Below are positions 27,897 through 36,414 of a stretch of 40,020 nucleotides of DNA, in pieces; positions within the stretch are counted from its first letter, which is position 1; every line of letters begins with the position of its first letter. The position numbers and the translations under genes were made by a program. Where the stretch lies: the NCBI GenBank assembly GCA_030620005.1, contig JAUXAJ010000010.1, positions 1 to 40,020 on the forward strand. The letters are read 5' to 3'. This DNA comes from Promethearchaeota archaeon. GTDB lineage: Archaea; Asgardarchaeota; Lokiarchaeia; Sigynarchaeales; SOKP01. Under the pieces are notes generated by a model. The model saw only the letters and a list, made by a program, of their open reading frames with translations, was not told where the DNA came from and made no database searches.

Positions 27897-28283
27897 TTAT
27901 TTGTAATACCCGAGTTCTTTATTAGTTATATCTTCGTAGTAATCGAAGAATTTATCTTCAAGGTATTTGAACTCGAACTTATCATCAAGATGTTTAAATT
28001 TCTCCTTTATTTTAGCAATTTTCAACCATAAAATTTCTGCTTTTATTCGGTCTTCTTCTGCTTGTTTTTGCAAATGTGGAGGTAATTTATAATCGTTCAT
28101 TTCTGTGATTAACTCTAGCTCTCTTTCCCTATATTGTTCAAGATATAGCAAGAACTGATAATCTTCTTCCGAAAATTGGTTGAGATCGTTCATTTCTGAA
28201 AGTTTGAAGAGTTTGTCGATTTCCAAGATAAATGTCATATACCCTCCTGATATATACACTCTTGGTCTTTTTCCTTTCTCCAT
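27897..28283 (-). CDS. Hypothetical coiled-coil-like protein
   Basis: A 128-residue, strongly charged, mostly helical protein. The segments DYQFLLYLEQYRERELELIT and IKAEILWLKIAKIKEKFKHL could form coiled coils. The C-terminus FFDYYEDITNKELGYYK is acidic and aromatic. It lies on the same strand as the ubiquitin-like/HNH gene with 91 bases between, and may be in its transcription unit. No known family recognised. Confidence 0.5.
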   Translation of the reverse strand: MEKGKRPRVYISGGYMTFILEIDKLFKLSEMNDLNQFSEEDYQFLLYLEQYRERELELITEMNDYKLPPHLQKQAEEDRIKAEILWLKIAKIKEKFKHLDDKFEFKYLEDKFFDYYEDITNKELGYYK

Positions 28284-28374
28284 TTAATCAAAATCCGATT
28301 TTATTTTTTCCTATATTTCATTTATCTTATCTACTACTAATAATTAAGTAAAAAAGTATTTGAATTTTTTATTT

Positions 28375-30534
28375 TTAAATTTTACTTCTTGGCCGGCTTC
28401 TCAATATTTGCTTGAAATGAGCTTGACTCTCAAGACTCCAAATTCTAGGCGCTTGACCCCTGTTTAAAGCTAATTTCACGATCTTTCCATTCGCAATGTA
28501 CTCAAGTTTTTCAGCTTTGCCTGCTTCGGTATTAGCAAATTTGGTTCTATGAGTACTTCCCTTTTTAGCCAATACCAGATCATTAAATGTACTATCAGAT
28601 TTATGAAAGCCGATATGATGTATTTCTACATTAGGGTCATCCAAAAGGACAAGTTCCCCTGTAAAACCGTCAAAGAAATATTCCTTACCATTTAAAGAGT
28701 GCAATCCTTGTGAATAAGCCAAGCTCAACTTCATCCGAGCTTTCCAAGATTTACGATTCCATTTGGGAGGATAATTAGAAGCACTATCGCCATAAATTGA
28801 TTTATCTTCGTATTGATTTTTGCTCTCTAAAGTTGGAAACTGTCTTATTAGTTCAGCTCTTCTAGCAACCGGATCATAAGCACCCAATGTAACGAGAATT
28901 TCTTTAGCACCTGCGGGATCAACAGGGGCCAGTTTTAGCTTTATTCTCTCGGCAAACAAATCCAAGTCATCTTGACTAAAGACGCGATAAATACTAGATT
29001 TATCATCATAACCATAATAACGAATCGAGCGAAATAAAGACTTTGAAACCCCGAAAAACTTTGCTAATTCTTTCATATTCGGTTTATCATACTTCCATCC
29101 CTCTGAAATCTTTAACACGCCTAATTTTTCACTCATTAAGCGTATTAATTCCATTTCTACTTTTTTAGGATTTTTTTCAGTGTAAAAAATTACATCTTTT
29201 GCATAAGCTAAGGCTTCTAAGATACTATTAATATAATTGATATCTTTTTTATCAAAAATGTTGTTACCTTTATTATCCTTTTTTTCAATATAATCTCTAA
29301 CAGTTTCAAAAGTTTTTTTATCGCTTTTCAAGTTAGTTTTTAACCCTGTTCCAAAGACATGACCATATCCAAAAACTTTAGATGAGACTGAAGTTAAGCT
29401 GATATATTCTCCGAAATTATTCGATATTACTTGTTGAAGTGCTTTTCCCAAAAGCCACATTATTTTATCATTAACATCTTCATCCTCATAACGATTCAGC
29501 CCAATTTCGCTTGCATACAATTCTAGAAGTTGTAAAACTTTCATTCTATGCATCAGGCTAATCTTGGAGTCTTGAACATTAATAAAGTAATCAGTTAATT
29601 TATCTATAGGGAAATTTCTGATAGGGACAAGGGAATACTCTTTTCCATTAAGTTTTGCATTTTGGAATCTATGAGCAAATAAGTGTTTTCCAATTCTATA
29701 ATAACCACTGCTAATAGCATTTATAAATTGAGCAGTTTTCAGAGACCATGAATAACCATCGCTTTTTCTATTAAAAATTGTTTCTATCAAGGAATTTTTA
29801 AGATTATAATGATCAATCTTATTCATTAAATCTGTTCTCGTAAGATAGGCAGCCTTACTTTTTCTTGAATATCCTTCATATTTAGTAATAATTCCGTTTT
29901 CAATCAATACTTCTCTAATAAAAGAAACAGGCATATCATCAATTAATAATTCCAAATGAGCAATGGCAATTGTTTTAATGAGAAATTTATTCAAATATTT
30001 GATGTTTTTCGGCATTCTTAGTGCTGGTGTAGGGTTTGCCCCAGCTGTGCTAGCTGGGATCAAGAGAAATGCATCGAGAAGATTTGTATTTCTGGAAACG
30101 TCAACATAATCTGAAATCTTGGCTTGTTCATCGCAAGTGACGCCAGCATGGAGATGGAAGTCTTGGGGTTCTAAGCCAAATTCCGGTGCCAATGCCACCT
30201 TTAGTGTGGCAATTGAAGCATCATAAGCGATATCGACAGAAACTTCTTTACCTGGACCTATGGTATTCATAGCAAGAACTGTAATGAATCTGGTAGGGTT
30301 GGGAATTTCATCGCCGCTTTCGGTGTGGAAGGTAGGATTTTCCGTGTTGGAGCCTTCAAGACTTTTCATCAGTGCTTGGATCTTGACTGCTAGCTTGTAT
30401 GAATTTTTTAGGGATATTTTTCCCTTTGTTTTTGCATTAATGCGGAACGCGAAACCAATCTTGCCTATCGTTCCCATGATGTCTCTCTTGGTCATCTTAT
30501 CGGCGTAAAAGAGCACTGTCGCGAGAACTGGCAT
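28375..30534 (-). CDS. Ubiquitin-like / HNH-nuclease-like multidomain protein (chimeric?)
   Basis: A 719-residue protein. About residues 82-160 read like a ubiquitin fold: EVSVDIAYDASIATLKVA corresponds to ubiquitin strand 2 and helix 1 (TITLEVEPSDTIENVKAK), GLEPQDFHLHAG to GIPPDQQRLIFAG, and ISDYVDVSRNTNL to LSDYNIQKESTL. Residues 180-470 are a large helical region without a recognised family. About 487-530 may be a helix-turn-helix (NMKELAKFFGVSKSL). About 617-663 resemble an HNH nuclease: YFFDGFTGELVLL, EIHHIGFHKSD (His639-His640), FNDLVL (Asn651) and THR (His662). The usual zinc cysteines are absent. DNA encoding residues 1 to about 176 is near 50% GC, while the adjacent DNA encoding the middle is near 20%, so the gene may be a fusion. 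The open frame runs upstream to 30579, where transporter sequence begins. Function is unknown; a mobile-element or defence role is speculation. Confidence 0.6.
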   Translation of the reverse strand: MPVLATVLFYADKMTKRDIMGTIGKIGFAFRINAKTKGKISLKNSYKLAVKIQALMKSLEGSNTENPTFHTESGDEIPNPTRFITVLAMNTIGPGKEVSVDIAYDASIATLKVALAPEFGLEPQDFHLHAGVTCDEQAKISDYVDVSRNTNLLDAFLLIPASTAGANPTPALRMPKNIKYLNKFLIKTIAIAHLELLIDDMPVSFIREVLIENGIITKYEGYSRKSKAAYLTRTDLMNKIDHYNLKNSLIETIFNRKSDGYSWSLKTAQFINAISSGYYRIGKHLFAHRFQNAKLNGKEYSLVPIRNFPIDKLTDYFINVQDSKISLMHRMKVLQLLELYASEIGLNRYEDEDVNDKIMWLLGKALQQVISNNFGEYISLTSVSSKVFGYGHVFGTGLKTNLKSDKKTFETVRDYIEKKDNKGNNIFDKKDINYINSILEALAYAKDVIFYTEKNPKKVEMELIRLMSEKLGVLKISEGWKYDKPNMKELAKFFGVSKSLFRSIRYYGYDDKSSIYRVFSQDDLDLFAERIKLKLAPVDPAGAKEILVTLGAYDPVARRAELIRQFPTLESKNQYEDKSIYGDSASNYPPKWNRKSWKARMKLSLAYSQGLHSLNGKEYFFDGFTGELVLLDDPNVEIHHIGFHKSDSTFNDLVLAKKGSTHRTKFANTEAGKAEKLEYIANGKIVKLALNRGQAPRIWSLESQAHFKQILRSRPRSKI

Positions 30535-30577
30535 GCTAACGATGCGATGTGCTGTGCTCTGGGCAGATGTAATACCT

Positions 30578-30781
30578 ACTCAAGAAGTACTTCTCGGCAT
30601 TAAATTAGGATTTACACTTCTTCCCATGATATTTCTAGCTATTTCTATTATACCCATTTATTTTCTTCCCTATCACGGCGAATATTACGAAGATTTGAGA
30701 GAAAAGGTAAAATTGAATTATGAAAATAAATTAGAAAAGAAAAATAAAGGAGCTAATTTAGAGGTTAATACCAATGAGTGA
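30578..30781 (+). pseudogene. 3' remnant of a GPH-type sugar transporter
   Basis: TQEVLLGIKLGFTLLPMIFL, then a hydrophobic helix and the tail YHGEYYEDLREKVKLNYENK, match the C-terminus of the intact symporter at 5768 (TEQALLGIRLGFALPPLIF, YPIYGEKFEDLQKEIRKLY). Only the last membrane helix and tail survive. The 45 bases before this, in the high-GC island, are unrelated. The break near 30575 abuts the ubiquitin-like/HNH gene, and no 5' part of the transporter occurs on the other side of that gene, so this is not a simple insertion. Confidence 0.75.
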
Positions 30782-30858
30782 AAAAAAAATGTTTTAAAAA
30801 TAAATGAATGAGTAAAAATTAGTTTAAAAAAAATATGAACAAAAATTATTTCTAAATT

Positions 30859-31974
30859 TTAAGCTTTACGGCTTTTATCCTTGCCGTGTTCCTCCCAATC
30901 ATCAAATGCAGCATCTAATTTTTCTGCGATATTTGATTGCTGATTAAAAACAACCGATTTACTTTTCTCATAATATTTAGCATTGATCTCTTGGTTTTCA
31001 ATCATTTCTTTTATGATACCTGTGATCAGTTTCTTGTTAGCTCCTCCGCATTCTTCGATGATCTCACTAAATTGAAGGCGAGGGTATTGTGCCCCTAAGG
31101 ATAAAATGATCTTTTTAATCGAATTTCTTTCAGCCTCTAATTTTACCAAACAAAGATCACTTGAACCTGCACCGAAATTATTTGTTTGTCCCGTTACATA
31201 CACGTTGTCCAAGGAGTCCACCTCTACACCATACCCACTATCATCAGCAACTCCGCCCCATGTGGTATTCCATAACTGAATACCTGAAGAATTATATTTT
31301 ACCAAAATTATATCCCATAATCCCGCACCGGAATTATTTGTTTGTCCCGTTATATATATATTGCCCGAGAAATCCACCATCACATCGTTACCGTAATCAT
31401 AATCAACTCCACCCCACGTGGTATTCCATAGCTGAGTACCCGAAGAATCATATTTTACTAAAAGCATGTCTGAATTTCCTGCACCGAAACTCTGTGTATA
31501 TCCCGTTACATACACGTTGCCCGAGGAGTTCACCACCACATCGATACCGTAATCATTATCAACTCCGCCCCACGTGACGTTCCATAGCTGAATTCCTGAA
31601 GAATCGTATTTTACCAAAATCGTATCATTGCCACCCTTACCGTAACTATCTGTATGTCCCGAAACGTACACGTTACCTGACGAGCCTACCAACACATTCT
31701 GGCCATAATCACCACCACTTCCTCCCCACGTGATGTTCCATAGTTGATCACCTTCACTATTGGTTGATGATGCTGGATATGATTCATATAATTGTTCATC
31801 TTGTTCAAGCACGTAATTTTCAATCATATCAATATTTTCATCAACTATAATTTCCGTCACTCTCTGATTACTTAAAGTAGGGAGCATTATTAGAATCAGG
31901 GTTGAAATGAGTATTATTTTCTGAAAAAAATTCTTTATTTTCATTTTTTTTAATTTTAAATGAGTATTTCTCAT
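30859..31974 (-). CDS. SBBP-repeat exported protein fused to a PCI-like winged-helix C-terminus
   Basis: An N-terminal signal/anchor (IKNFFQKIILISTLILIMLP) is followed by four 52-residue SBBP-type beta repeats, each with LWN(V/I/T)TWGG (positions 78, 130, 182, 234), then SSGNVYVTG-type strands and D-x-LLVKYDSS. They should form an extracellular propeller-like surface. From about residue 279 (LEAERNSIKKIILSLG) the sequence changes to a soluble helical, charged tail of about 92 residues (RLQFSEIIEECGGANKKLI, IIKEMIENQEINAKYYEK, VVFNQQSNIAEK) resembling the winged-helix end of PCI-like Asgard proteins, normally cytoplasmic. The join near 31140 is in frame. A signal-bearing repeat protein with such a tail is unexpected and is probably a fusion by rearrangement. 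It may alternatively start at Met11. Confidence 0.65.
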   Translation of the reverse strand: MRNTHLKLKKMKIKNFFQKIILISTLILIMLPTLSNQRVTEIIVDENIDMIENYVLEQDEQLYESYPASSTNSEGDQLWNITWGGSGGDYGQNVLVGSSGNVYVSGHTDSYGKGGNDTILVKYDSSGIQLWNVTWGGVDNDYGIDVVVNSSGNVYVTGYTQSFGAGNSDMLLVKYDSSGTQLWNTTWGGVDYDYGNDVMVDFSGNIYITGQTNNSGAGLWDIILVKYNSSGIQLWNTTWGGVADDSGYGVEVDSLDNVYVTGQTNNFGAGSSDLCLVKLEAERNSIKKIILSLGAQYPRLQFSEIIEECGGANKKLITGIIKEMIENQEINAKYYEKSKSVVFNQQSNIAEKLDAAFDDWEEHGKDKSRKA

Positions 31975-32025
31975 CTTTTTGTCATTTGTGTTATAATTTT
32001 GATAAAAATCAATTATAATATAATA

Positions 32026-32047
32026 ATAAGTATATATATATACTTAT
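32026..32047. repeat. 22-base perfect AT palindrome
   Basis: ATAAG, eleven alternating T/A bases, and the mirrored CTTAT make a perfect palindrome just upstream (on the minus strand) of the SBBP/PCI fusion gene. It could be a hairpin or regulatory dyad, but AT alternation makes such palindromes easy to obtain by chance. Confidence 0.3.
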
Positions 32048-32106
32048 AAGTTGATAACTTTCCCAGCTTACATTAGTATTATTTTGCCTGATATCAATCG
32101 TCTCTC

Positions 32107-32584
32107 TTAGAAAAAAGCATAAATTAACAAATCCTTGACTTCTTTATTTTCCACTAATTTCGTCTTACCGTTCGAGACCAAGTGGTATCGAATTGTAGGA
32201 AATTTATCTCCCGTTTTTATTTGTTTATGGATTAAAATGTCGTAGTTTTCTACATCATGAGCTTCTTGATTGTCAATCTTGCTCAAGAACCCGAAGTCAG
32301 AGGAGTGAACATGATTCCACCAATTTCCCTTCCAAATCGTCCTTAACATCCTTTAACGAGATTTTCACTCGTCTATGAAATATTATCTTTTCTAATATTG
32401 AAAAATCATTATTCTCTTCGATAAAATATAGTAAATCTTCTCTTTCAATATTTGGAATGGCATCACTGGAATGAATGAAAGCCCGCCTTAACCAAGGATT
32501 TAGCTCGTTAAATTTTTCCTTAAATGATCTTAGCCAAGTTAAAGATTTGGCCTCACGAGCAGCTAATATTATTTTTCTCTTCAC
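32107..32584 (-). pseudogene. Frameshifted gene, possibly a reverse-transcriptase-type C-terminus
   Basis: Two overlapping minus-strand frames appear to be one protein. The first (from 32584) reads AKSLTWLRSFKEKFNELNP, then WLRRAFIHSSDAIPNIERED, and ends in a short nonsense tail after about 32340. The second continues from about 32349: WNHVHSSDFGFLSKID, DVENYDILIHKQ and YHLVSNGKTKLVENKEV to 32107. The segment 'F..LNPWLRRAFI.....IP..ER' resembles the C-terminal region of some retron-like or DRT reverse transcriptases, judged from memory and weakly. No RT YADD-type motif is in the window. Low confidence in the family, moderate in a broken gene. Confidence 0.35.
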
Positions 32585-32718
32585 GAATTGCCGTTTTATT
32601 TGCTGCGGGTATTGTTGGAATCCCTTGCGTCGTGGTGATGATTGGTCGTAAAAAGGGTTTTAATCCTGAAAAAATAGTTTACCTTGCATTAAATTCATGT
32701 GTGTGGGGCCGCAAATAA
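32578..32718 (+). pseudogene. Short hydrophobic remnant
   Basis: The plus strand reads IAVLFAAGIVGIPCVVVMIG, then RKKGFNPEKIVYLALNSCVW and stop at 32718. One membrane helix and a basic tail suggest a C-terminus of a small membrane protein. It touches the start of the frameshifted minus-strand gene at 32584. Not recognised, and it may be chance. Confidence 0.2.
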
Positions 32719-32856
32719 CGGGGAATAACTTTTTTTAAAAATTTATTAATGATAATTTGTATATTCTAAAACATTTAAATATTCAATTATTTCCTAGTAA
32801 GCATTTAACAAATTAGATTGAATTTGTCTCGCTCGAGGTTACAAAAGGTTATTTAA

Positions 32857-34854
32857 TCAATTCTTTAATCGTAGAATAATTGGCTTTCTAGGTAATAATT
32901 CAATAATTATTTGATGTCTTATTATTACAAAATTAGTCAAATTTTTTTGTCCTTCTCGAGATAGAGTTAGTGCTTCAAATTTTCGATTATTCCACGAGTC
33001 TGGTAGCTTAAATTTCTTTTTTCCCCCCTTTTTCGAGTAAATATATATGTTTCCTTTAAGAGGAATGAATCGATCTGATTTATTGGCAATTAAAACATCG
33101 TTCCAGGTGATTTTAAGACGTCCAAATTTGCATTTTGCTAGGATATTGCTACTATACCTTATTTCGTACGATTTTAACCACGGTTTAAACGTTGCTCCAA
33201 GCATTTCATGTTTATTTAGAAAATGAGATAGGAGCACGCCTAAGTAGATCTTATCGACAATTCCTCCCCAATCCTCAGCAAAATCCTTGTATTTAATATC
33301 ACGATGGATTGACCAGCCAAAACCTGCTTTATAATTTGAAAAAGATCGATAACCTCCCCCTGAGAGCTTTCCATGATATATTTGAAGCCAATAACGCCGA
33401 CTAAAATGCCAGATTGCGCTAAATAATCCAGCAAATTCAGTGGGATGAAAGTAAAGACCTTCTGTAGAGACATCGATTCCTTTATCGTAAAAAAAACCAA
33501 GTATTGGTTTTAATCCACATTCTAATTCTTCAATTTCACTAACATAACCATCAGGTTCCCAACTTACATTAGTATTTCTCATGGCATCAATGTGAATCGC
33601 CTTTTTTATCGGTAATACGTTTAAAAATTCAGTTAATCTTCGAAAAATTGAACCACTTTCTACATCCTTAGTATGGGATATGTGATAAGACATTTCATTA
33701 TTGTACTCTTCCCAATGAACGAGTTTTCCGTCTGGAAAAAGCGTGATTATTGAATCATCCCATTGAGAGGAATGTTTATAAGCGTCGTCTATATTAATGT
33801 GACAACTCACGAATGCGTTGAATTGTTCTTCTGCGCTTCTAAATAAATTCATGAATTCCTCTTTACTTCCTAAATCCTTGTTAAGACGATTTATTGCCGG
33901 ATAATCAGTGTCGTGACCTTTATATTGCCAACCAACTAAAAAGGGAATTTGAGGGTAATTATTTGTTATGTTGGCAATGGCACGTATAATTTCAAACGCT
34001 TGTGTGAGAGTTGTGGCAAGCATGTTTGGTTTAGCTAGAAATATTTTATACCACATGTGATCATCGTGGATATGAATGGGAGGTGAAGGGAGTTGGCGGT
34101 TAAGCCAAAGAAAATAATCAGACTTATCTATGCGGTTATCGTTATTGTAATCGCTTAAAAACGCAATAGATACGCGTAATGAGTCTAATTTTCTACCCCG
34201 TGCATGAAGTTTGTTTTGATAAATTCCCATATTTAAAAATTTAGAGTGTTCTTTATTGGATATTACTTGTGTAAAAAGAGGAAATACCCGGAAGTTGCTA
34301 TATATCGCAAAACAAAGAGATTTTCTGTCAAATGCACAACAATGTAATGTTGGCTTGGCGGAACCGTCAATCTTGGCTTTATTTAACTTATAAGTCTTGT
34401 TATAACAATTATATGTTCCTTTCCCCCATTTTGCACTCCAACTTTTTTGTTTCCAATTTTCTCGCCAAAAATAGAAGTTTTTGTCTTTAATTGTAATAAA
34501 TGGTAGCTTCGTCCAATTAAGTTCTTGAATTTTATCCTGAACATTATCAACTTCTAATTTGAAAATGACTTCATAATTATTTAGTGAATAATTAAACTTG
34601 AGAATATACCCATCTTTTTCATGCGTGCAAAGGTATGAGATTTGATTATTGCTTGATTTAGCATCTAGTTCAATTGAAAACTCACCCCAATTTACCTCAA
34701 CATCATCTATGACAAGCACACCATCCTCTGGATGACCAGCAAATGTTTTTTGGCTAGGTTGATGAATATATTTTTGAATTAATGGAAAACTTACACTAAA
34801 ATAAACCTTTATGATTTCATTACTAAGCACTATAAATTCTTCTGAATTCATCAT
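32857..34854 (-). CDS. GH101-like endo-alpha-N-acetylgalactosaminidase
   Basis: A 665-residue glycosidase-type protein. About residues 1-240 form a beta-rich domain. A calcium-loop-like element DYNNDNRIDKSDY (about 235-247) corresponds to the D-x-N-x-D-x-x-I-D-x-x-D element that precedes the barrel of GH101 enzymes. The barrel contains HINIDDAY (352-359), IHIDAMRN (420-427) and DVSTEGLYF (461-469), with Asp423 and Glu465 as candidate nucleophile and acid. C-terminal beta domains follow. GH101 releases the Gal-GalNAc core from serine/threonine of mucin-type glycoproteins. No signal peptide is visible. The order of elements fits the family well, but the exact substrate is not fixed. Confidence 0.7.
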   Translation of the reverse strand: MMNSEEFIVLSNEIIKVYFSVSFPLIQKYIHQPSQKTFAGHPEDGVLVIDDVEVNWGEFSIELDAKSSNNQISYLCTHEKDGYILKFNYSLNNYEVIFKLEVDNVQDKIQELNWTKLPFITIKDKNFYFWRENWKQKSWSAKWGKGTYNCYNKTYKLNKAKIDGSAKPTLHCCAFDRKSLCFAIYSNFRVFPLFTQVISNKEHSKFLNMGIYQNKLHARGRKLDSLRVSIAFLSDYNNDNRIDKSDYFLWLNRQLPSPPIHIHDDHMWYKIFLAKPNMLATTLTQAFEIIRAIANITNNYPQIPFLVGWQYKGHDTDYPAINRLNKDLGSKEEFMNLFRSAEEQFNAFVSCHINIDDAYKHSSQWDDSIITLFPDGKLVHWEEYNNEMSYHISHTKDVESGSIFRRLTEFLNVLPIKKAIHIDAMRNTNVSWEPDGYVSEIEELECGLKPILGFFYDKGIDVSTEGLYFHPTEFAGLFSAIWHFSRRYWLQIYHGKLSGGGYRSFSNYKAGFGWSIHRDIKYKDFAEDWGGIVDKIYLGVLLSHFLNKHEMLGATFKPWLKSYEIRYSSNILAKCKFGRLKITWNDVLIANKSDRFIPLKGNIYIYSKKGGKKKFKLPDSWNNRKFEALTLSREGQKNLTNFVIIRHQIIIELLPRKPIILRLKN

Positions 34855-34993
34855 TTCTCAGTTAATCTTAATATGAAGAAATAAACTAGAAGTCAACTTA
34901 AATCTTGAGAAAGTTTAAATAGTTCTCTTTTCACAATTAATTAATATTTGTTGTTTCTAAACTAGAAAAGTAATAGAATTTTTCCTTAATATC

Positions 34994-36403
34994 ATGAAAA
35001 TTGGATTTTCAGAAATTAAAATAACTCCTGATTTAGAAGCCCGAGCAAGACCTCTACAATTAGCAGGCTACGTCCCTCGAGAACCTTGTTCGGGAATGCA
35101 TGATGATTTATATGCCAGAGCAATATATTTAGAAGGCGATGAAAAAGATGAAACATCTCATATTTTATTAATTGTATGTGATGTACTTGGAATTGATGGA
35201 AGTTTTGGTAACATTATAAAAAGAAGAATCTCTAAGTCCATACCGATCATTCCAAATCAAATTTTAATATCAGCAACTCACACGCATCATGGTCCTGATT
35301 ATAAAGGAATTTTTACACCTGGAGGTCTTTTTGGTTTTATCAAGGGATTTTTGTTTCCCCGCCCTGAAATGAAAGAATTGCTCATTCTTGGAAAAAAATT
35401 GATAAAATTGGCAAAAGAAGCATGTGAGAACAGAACGGAAGCGAGAATTGGAGGCATTCAAACAACTATTAGAGAAGAAGACAGAATAGTGATAAATAGG
35501 AGGGATCCGTTCAATTACGAGATGGCAATTTATCCCTTAACCATCATGAAAGTTGTAAGCAACGATCTTAAGGATAAAGAACGCTTGCTTGGTGCGGTAA
35601 TTAATTATTCCTGTCATGGAACTGTTTTACCAAGAGAAAATACCTTAATAACAGCAGATTATGTTGGTTCCATCATAAATGTCTTACAAGAACAATCATT
35701 AGGCGAAAATATTCATTTTATGTATTTTAACGGACCCTGTGGAGAAATTAATCCATTAACTTCAGAATTAAAAAGGAAAATGAAAGTTAAAGGCAAGTCA
35801 GGATTACAAGATTCAGATATCTATGATCAAAAGGGTACTTGGGAAGACGTAGAGAGAATTGGGGGCATAATTGCTAACAATGCACTGATGGCATTGGAAA
35901 GCATCAGATGCCAAAATCAAGGTAAATTTCAAGTACTAGTCGAAAAGGTGAAGATCCCTGTCAAGGATTACAATTACGGAGCTGATTTTCGATCTGCTTA
36001 CAGGAGATTAAAGTATCGGTTCAAACGACTGTTTTTTACCACCTTGATCAAGATGGGGATATTAAAAAGCAATATTTTCATGAATGTAGAAAATACGCAA
36101 ATGAAAAATTATGTTGAAACATCACTACAAGTTATAATTTTCGGAGAGTTTTTAATTATTGCCGTACCAGGAGAATATTTCTTGGAATTAGGAAATGAAT
36201 TACTTCACTATAGCAATCATCTTTTTCCAACAAAAAAAACATTTATAGTTGAACTTGCTAATGATTCAATTGGATACTTATATACAATTCAGGCGTATTT
36301 AGAAGGAGGATACGAATCATCATTTTCGATCACACCTCTCGGGGGAAGATTCTTAACAGTAAAAATAAAACAAATGCTAAAAAAACTAAAAAATAATGAT
36401 TAA
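34994..36403 (+). CDS. Neutral-ceramidase-like hydrolase
   Basis: A 469-residue protein of the neutral/alkaline non-lysosomal ceramidase family. It opens with IGFSEIKITPDLEARARPLQ and has the zinc-binding SATHTHHGPDYKG (His96, His98, His99), INYSCHGTVLPRENTLITAD, MYFNGPCGEINPL, and near the end FIVELANDSIGYLYTIQAYLEGGYES. The family hydrolyses the amide bond of ceramide or acts on related amides. Many prokaryotic members are of untested activity. It is shorter than eukaryotic enzymes and lacks an obvious signal peptide, so the location is uncertain. It is divergent to the GH101-like gene, so both may be used in breakdown of glycoconjugates. Confidence 0.85.
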   Translation: MKIGFSEIKITPDLEARARPLQLAGYVPREPCSGMHDDLYARAIYLEGDEKDETSHILLIVCDVLGIDGSFGNIIKRRISKSIPIIPNQILISATHTHHGPDYKGIFTPGGLFGFIKGFLFPRPEMKELLILGKKLIKLAKEACENRTEARIGGIQTTIREEDRIVINRRDPFNYEMAIYPLTIMKVVSNDLKDKERLLGAVINYSCHGTVLPRENTLITADYVGSIINVLQEQSLGENIHFMYFNGPCGEINPLTSELKRKMKVKGKSGLQDSDIYDQKGTWEDVERIGGIIANNALMALESIRCQNQGKFQVLVEKVKIPVKDYNYGADFRSAYRRLKYRFKRLFFTTLIKMGILKSNIFMNVENTQMKNYVETSLQVIIFGEFLIIAVPGEYFLELGNELLHYSNHLFPTKKTFIVELANDSIGYLYTIQAYLEGGYESSFSITPLGGRFLTVKIKQMLKKLKNND

Positions 36404-36414
36404 AAGTTATGAAC

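Noticed and set aside
31161..31577. 138-residue plus-strand frame with repeated HRNYLF/PLHTRCPRSPP segments
   Set aside because: It is the antisense of the SBBP repeats. Its periodicity simply mirrors the 156-base repeat unit of the real gene.
30859..31974. Regular DNA repeats that might suggest a CRISPR array
   Set aside because: The repeats are 156 bases, in frame and encode protein strands. There are no short identical repeats with unique spacers and no cas genes.
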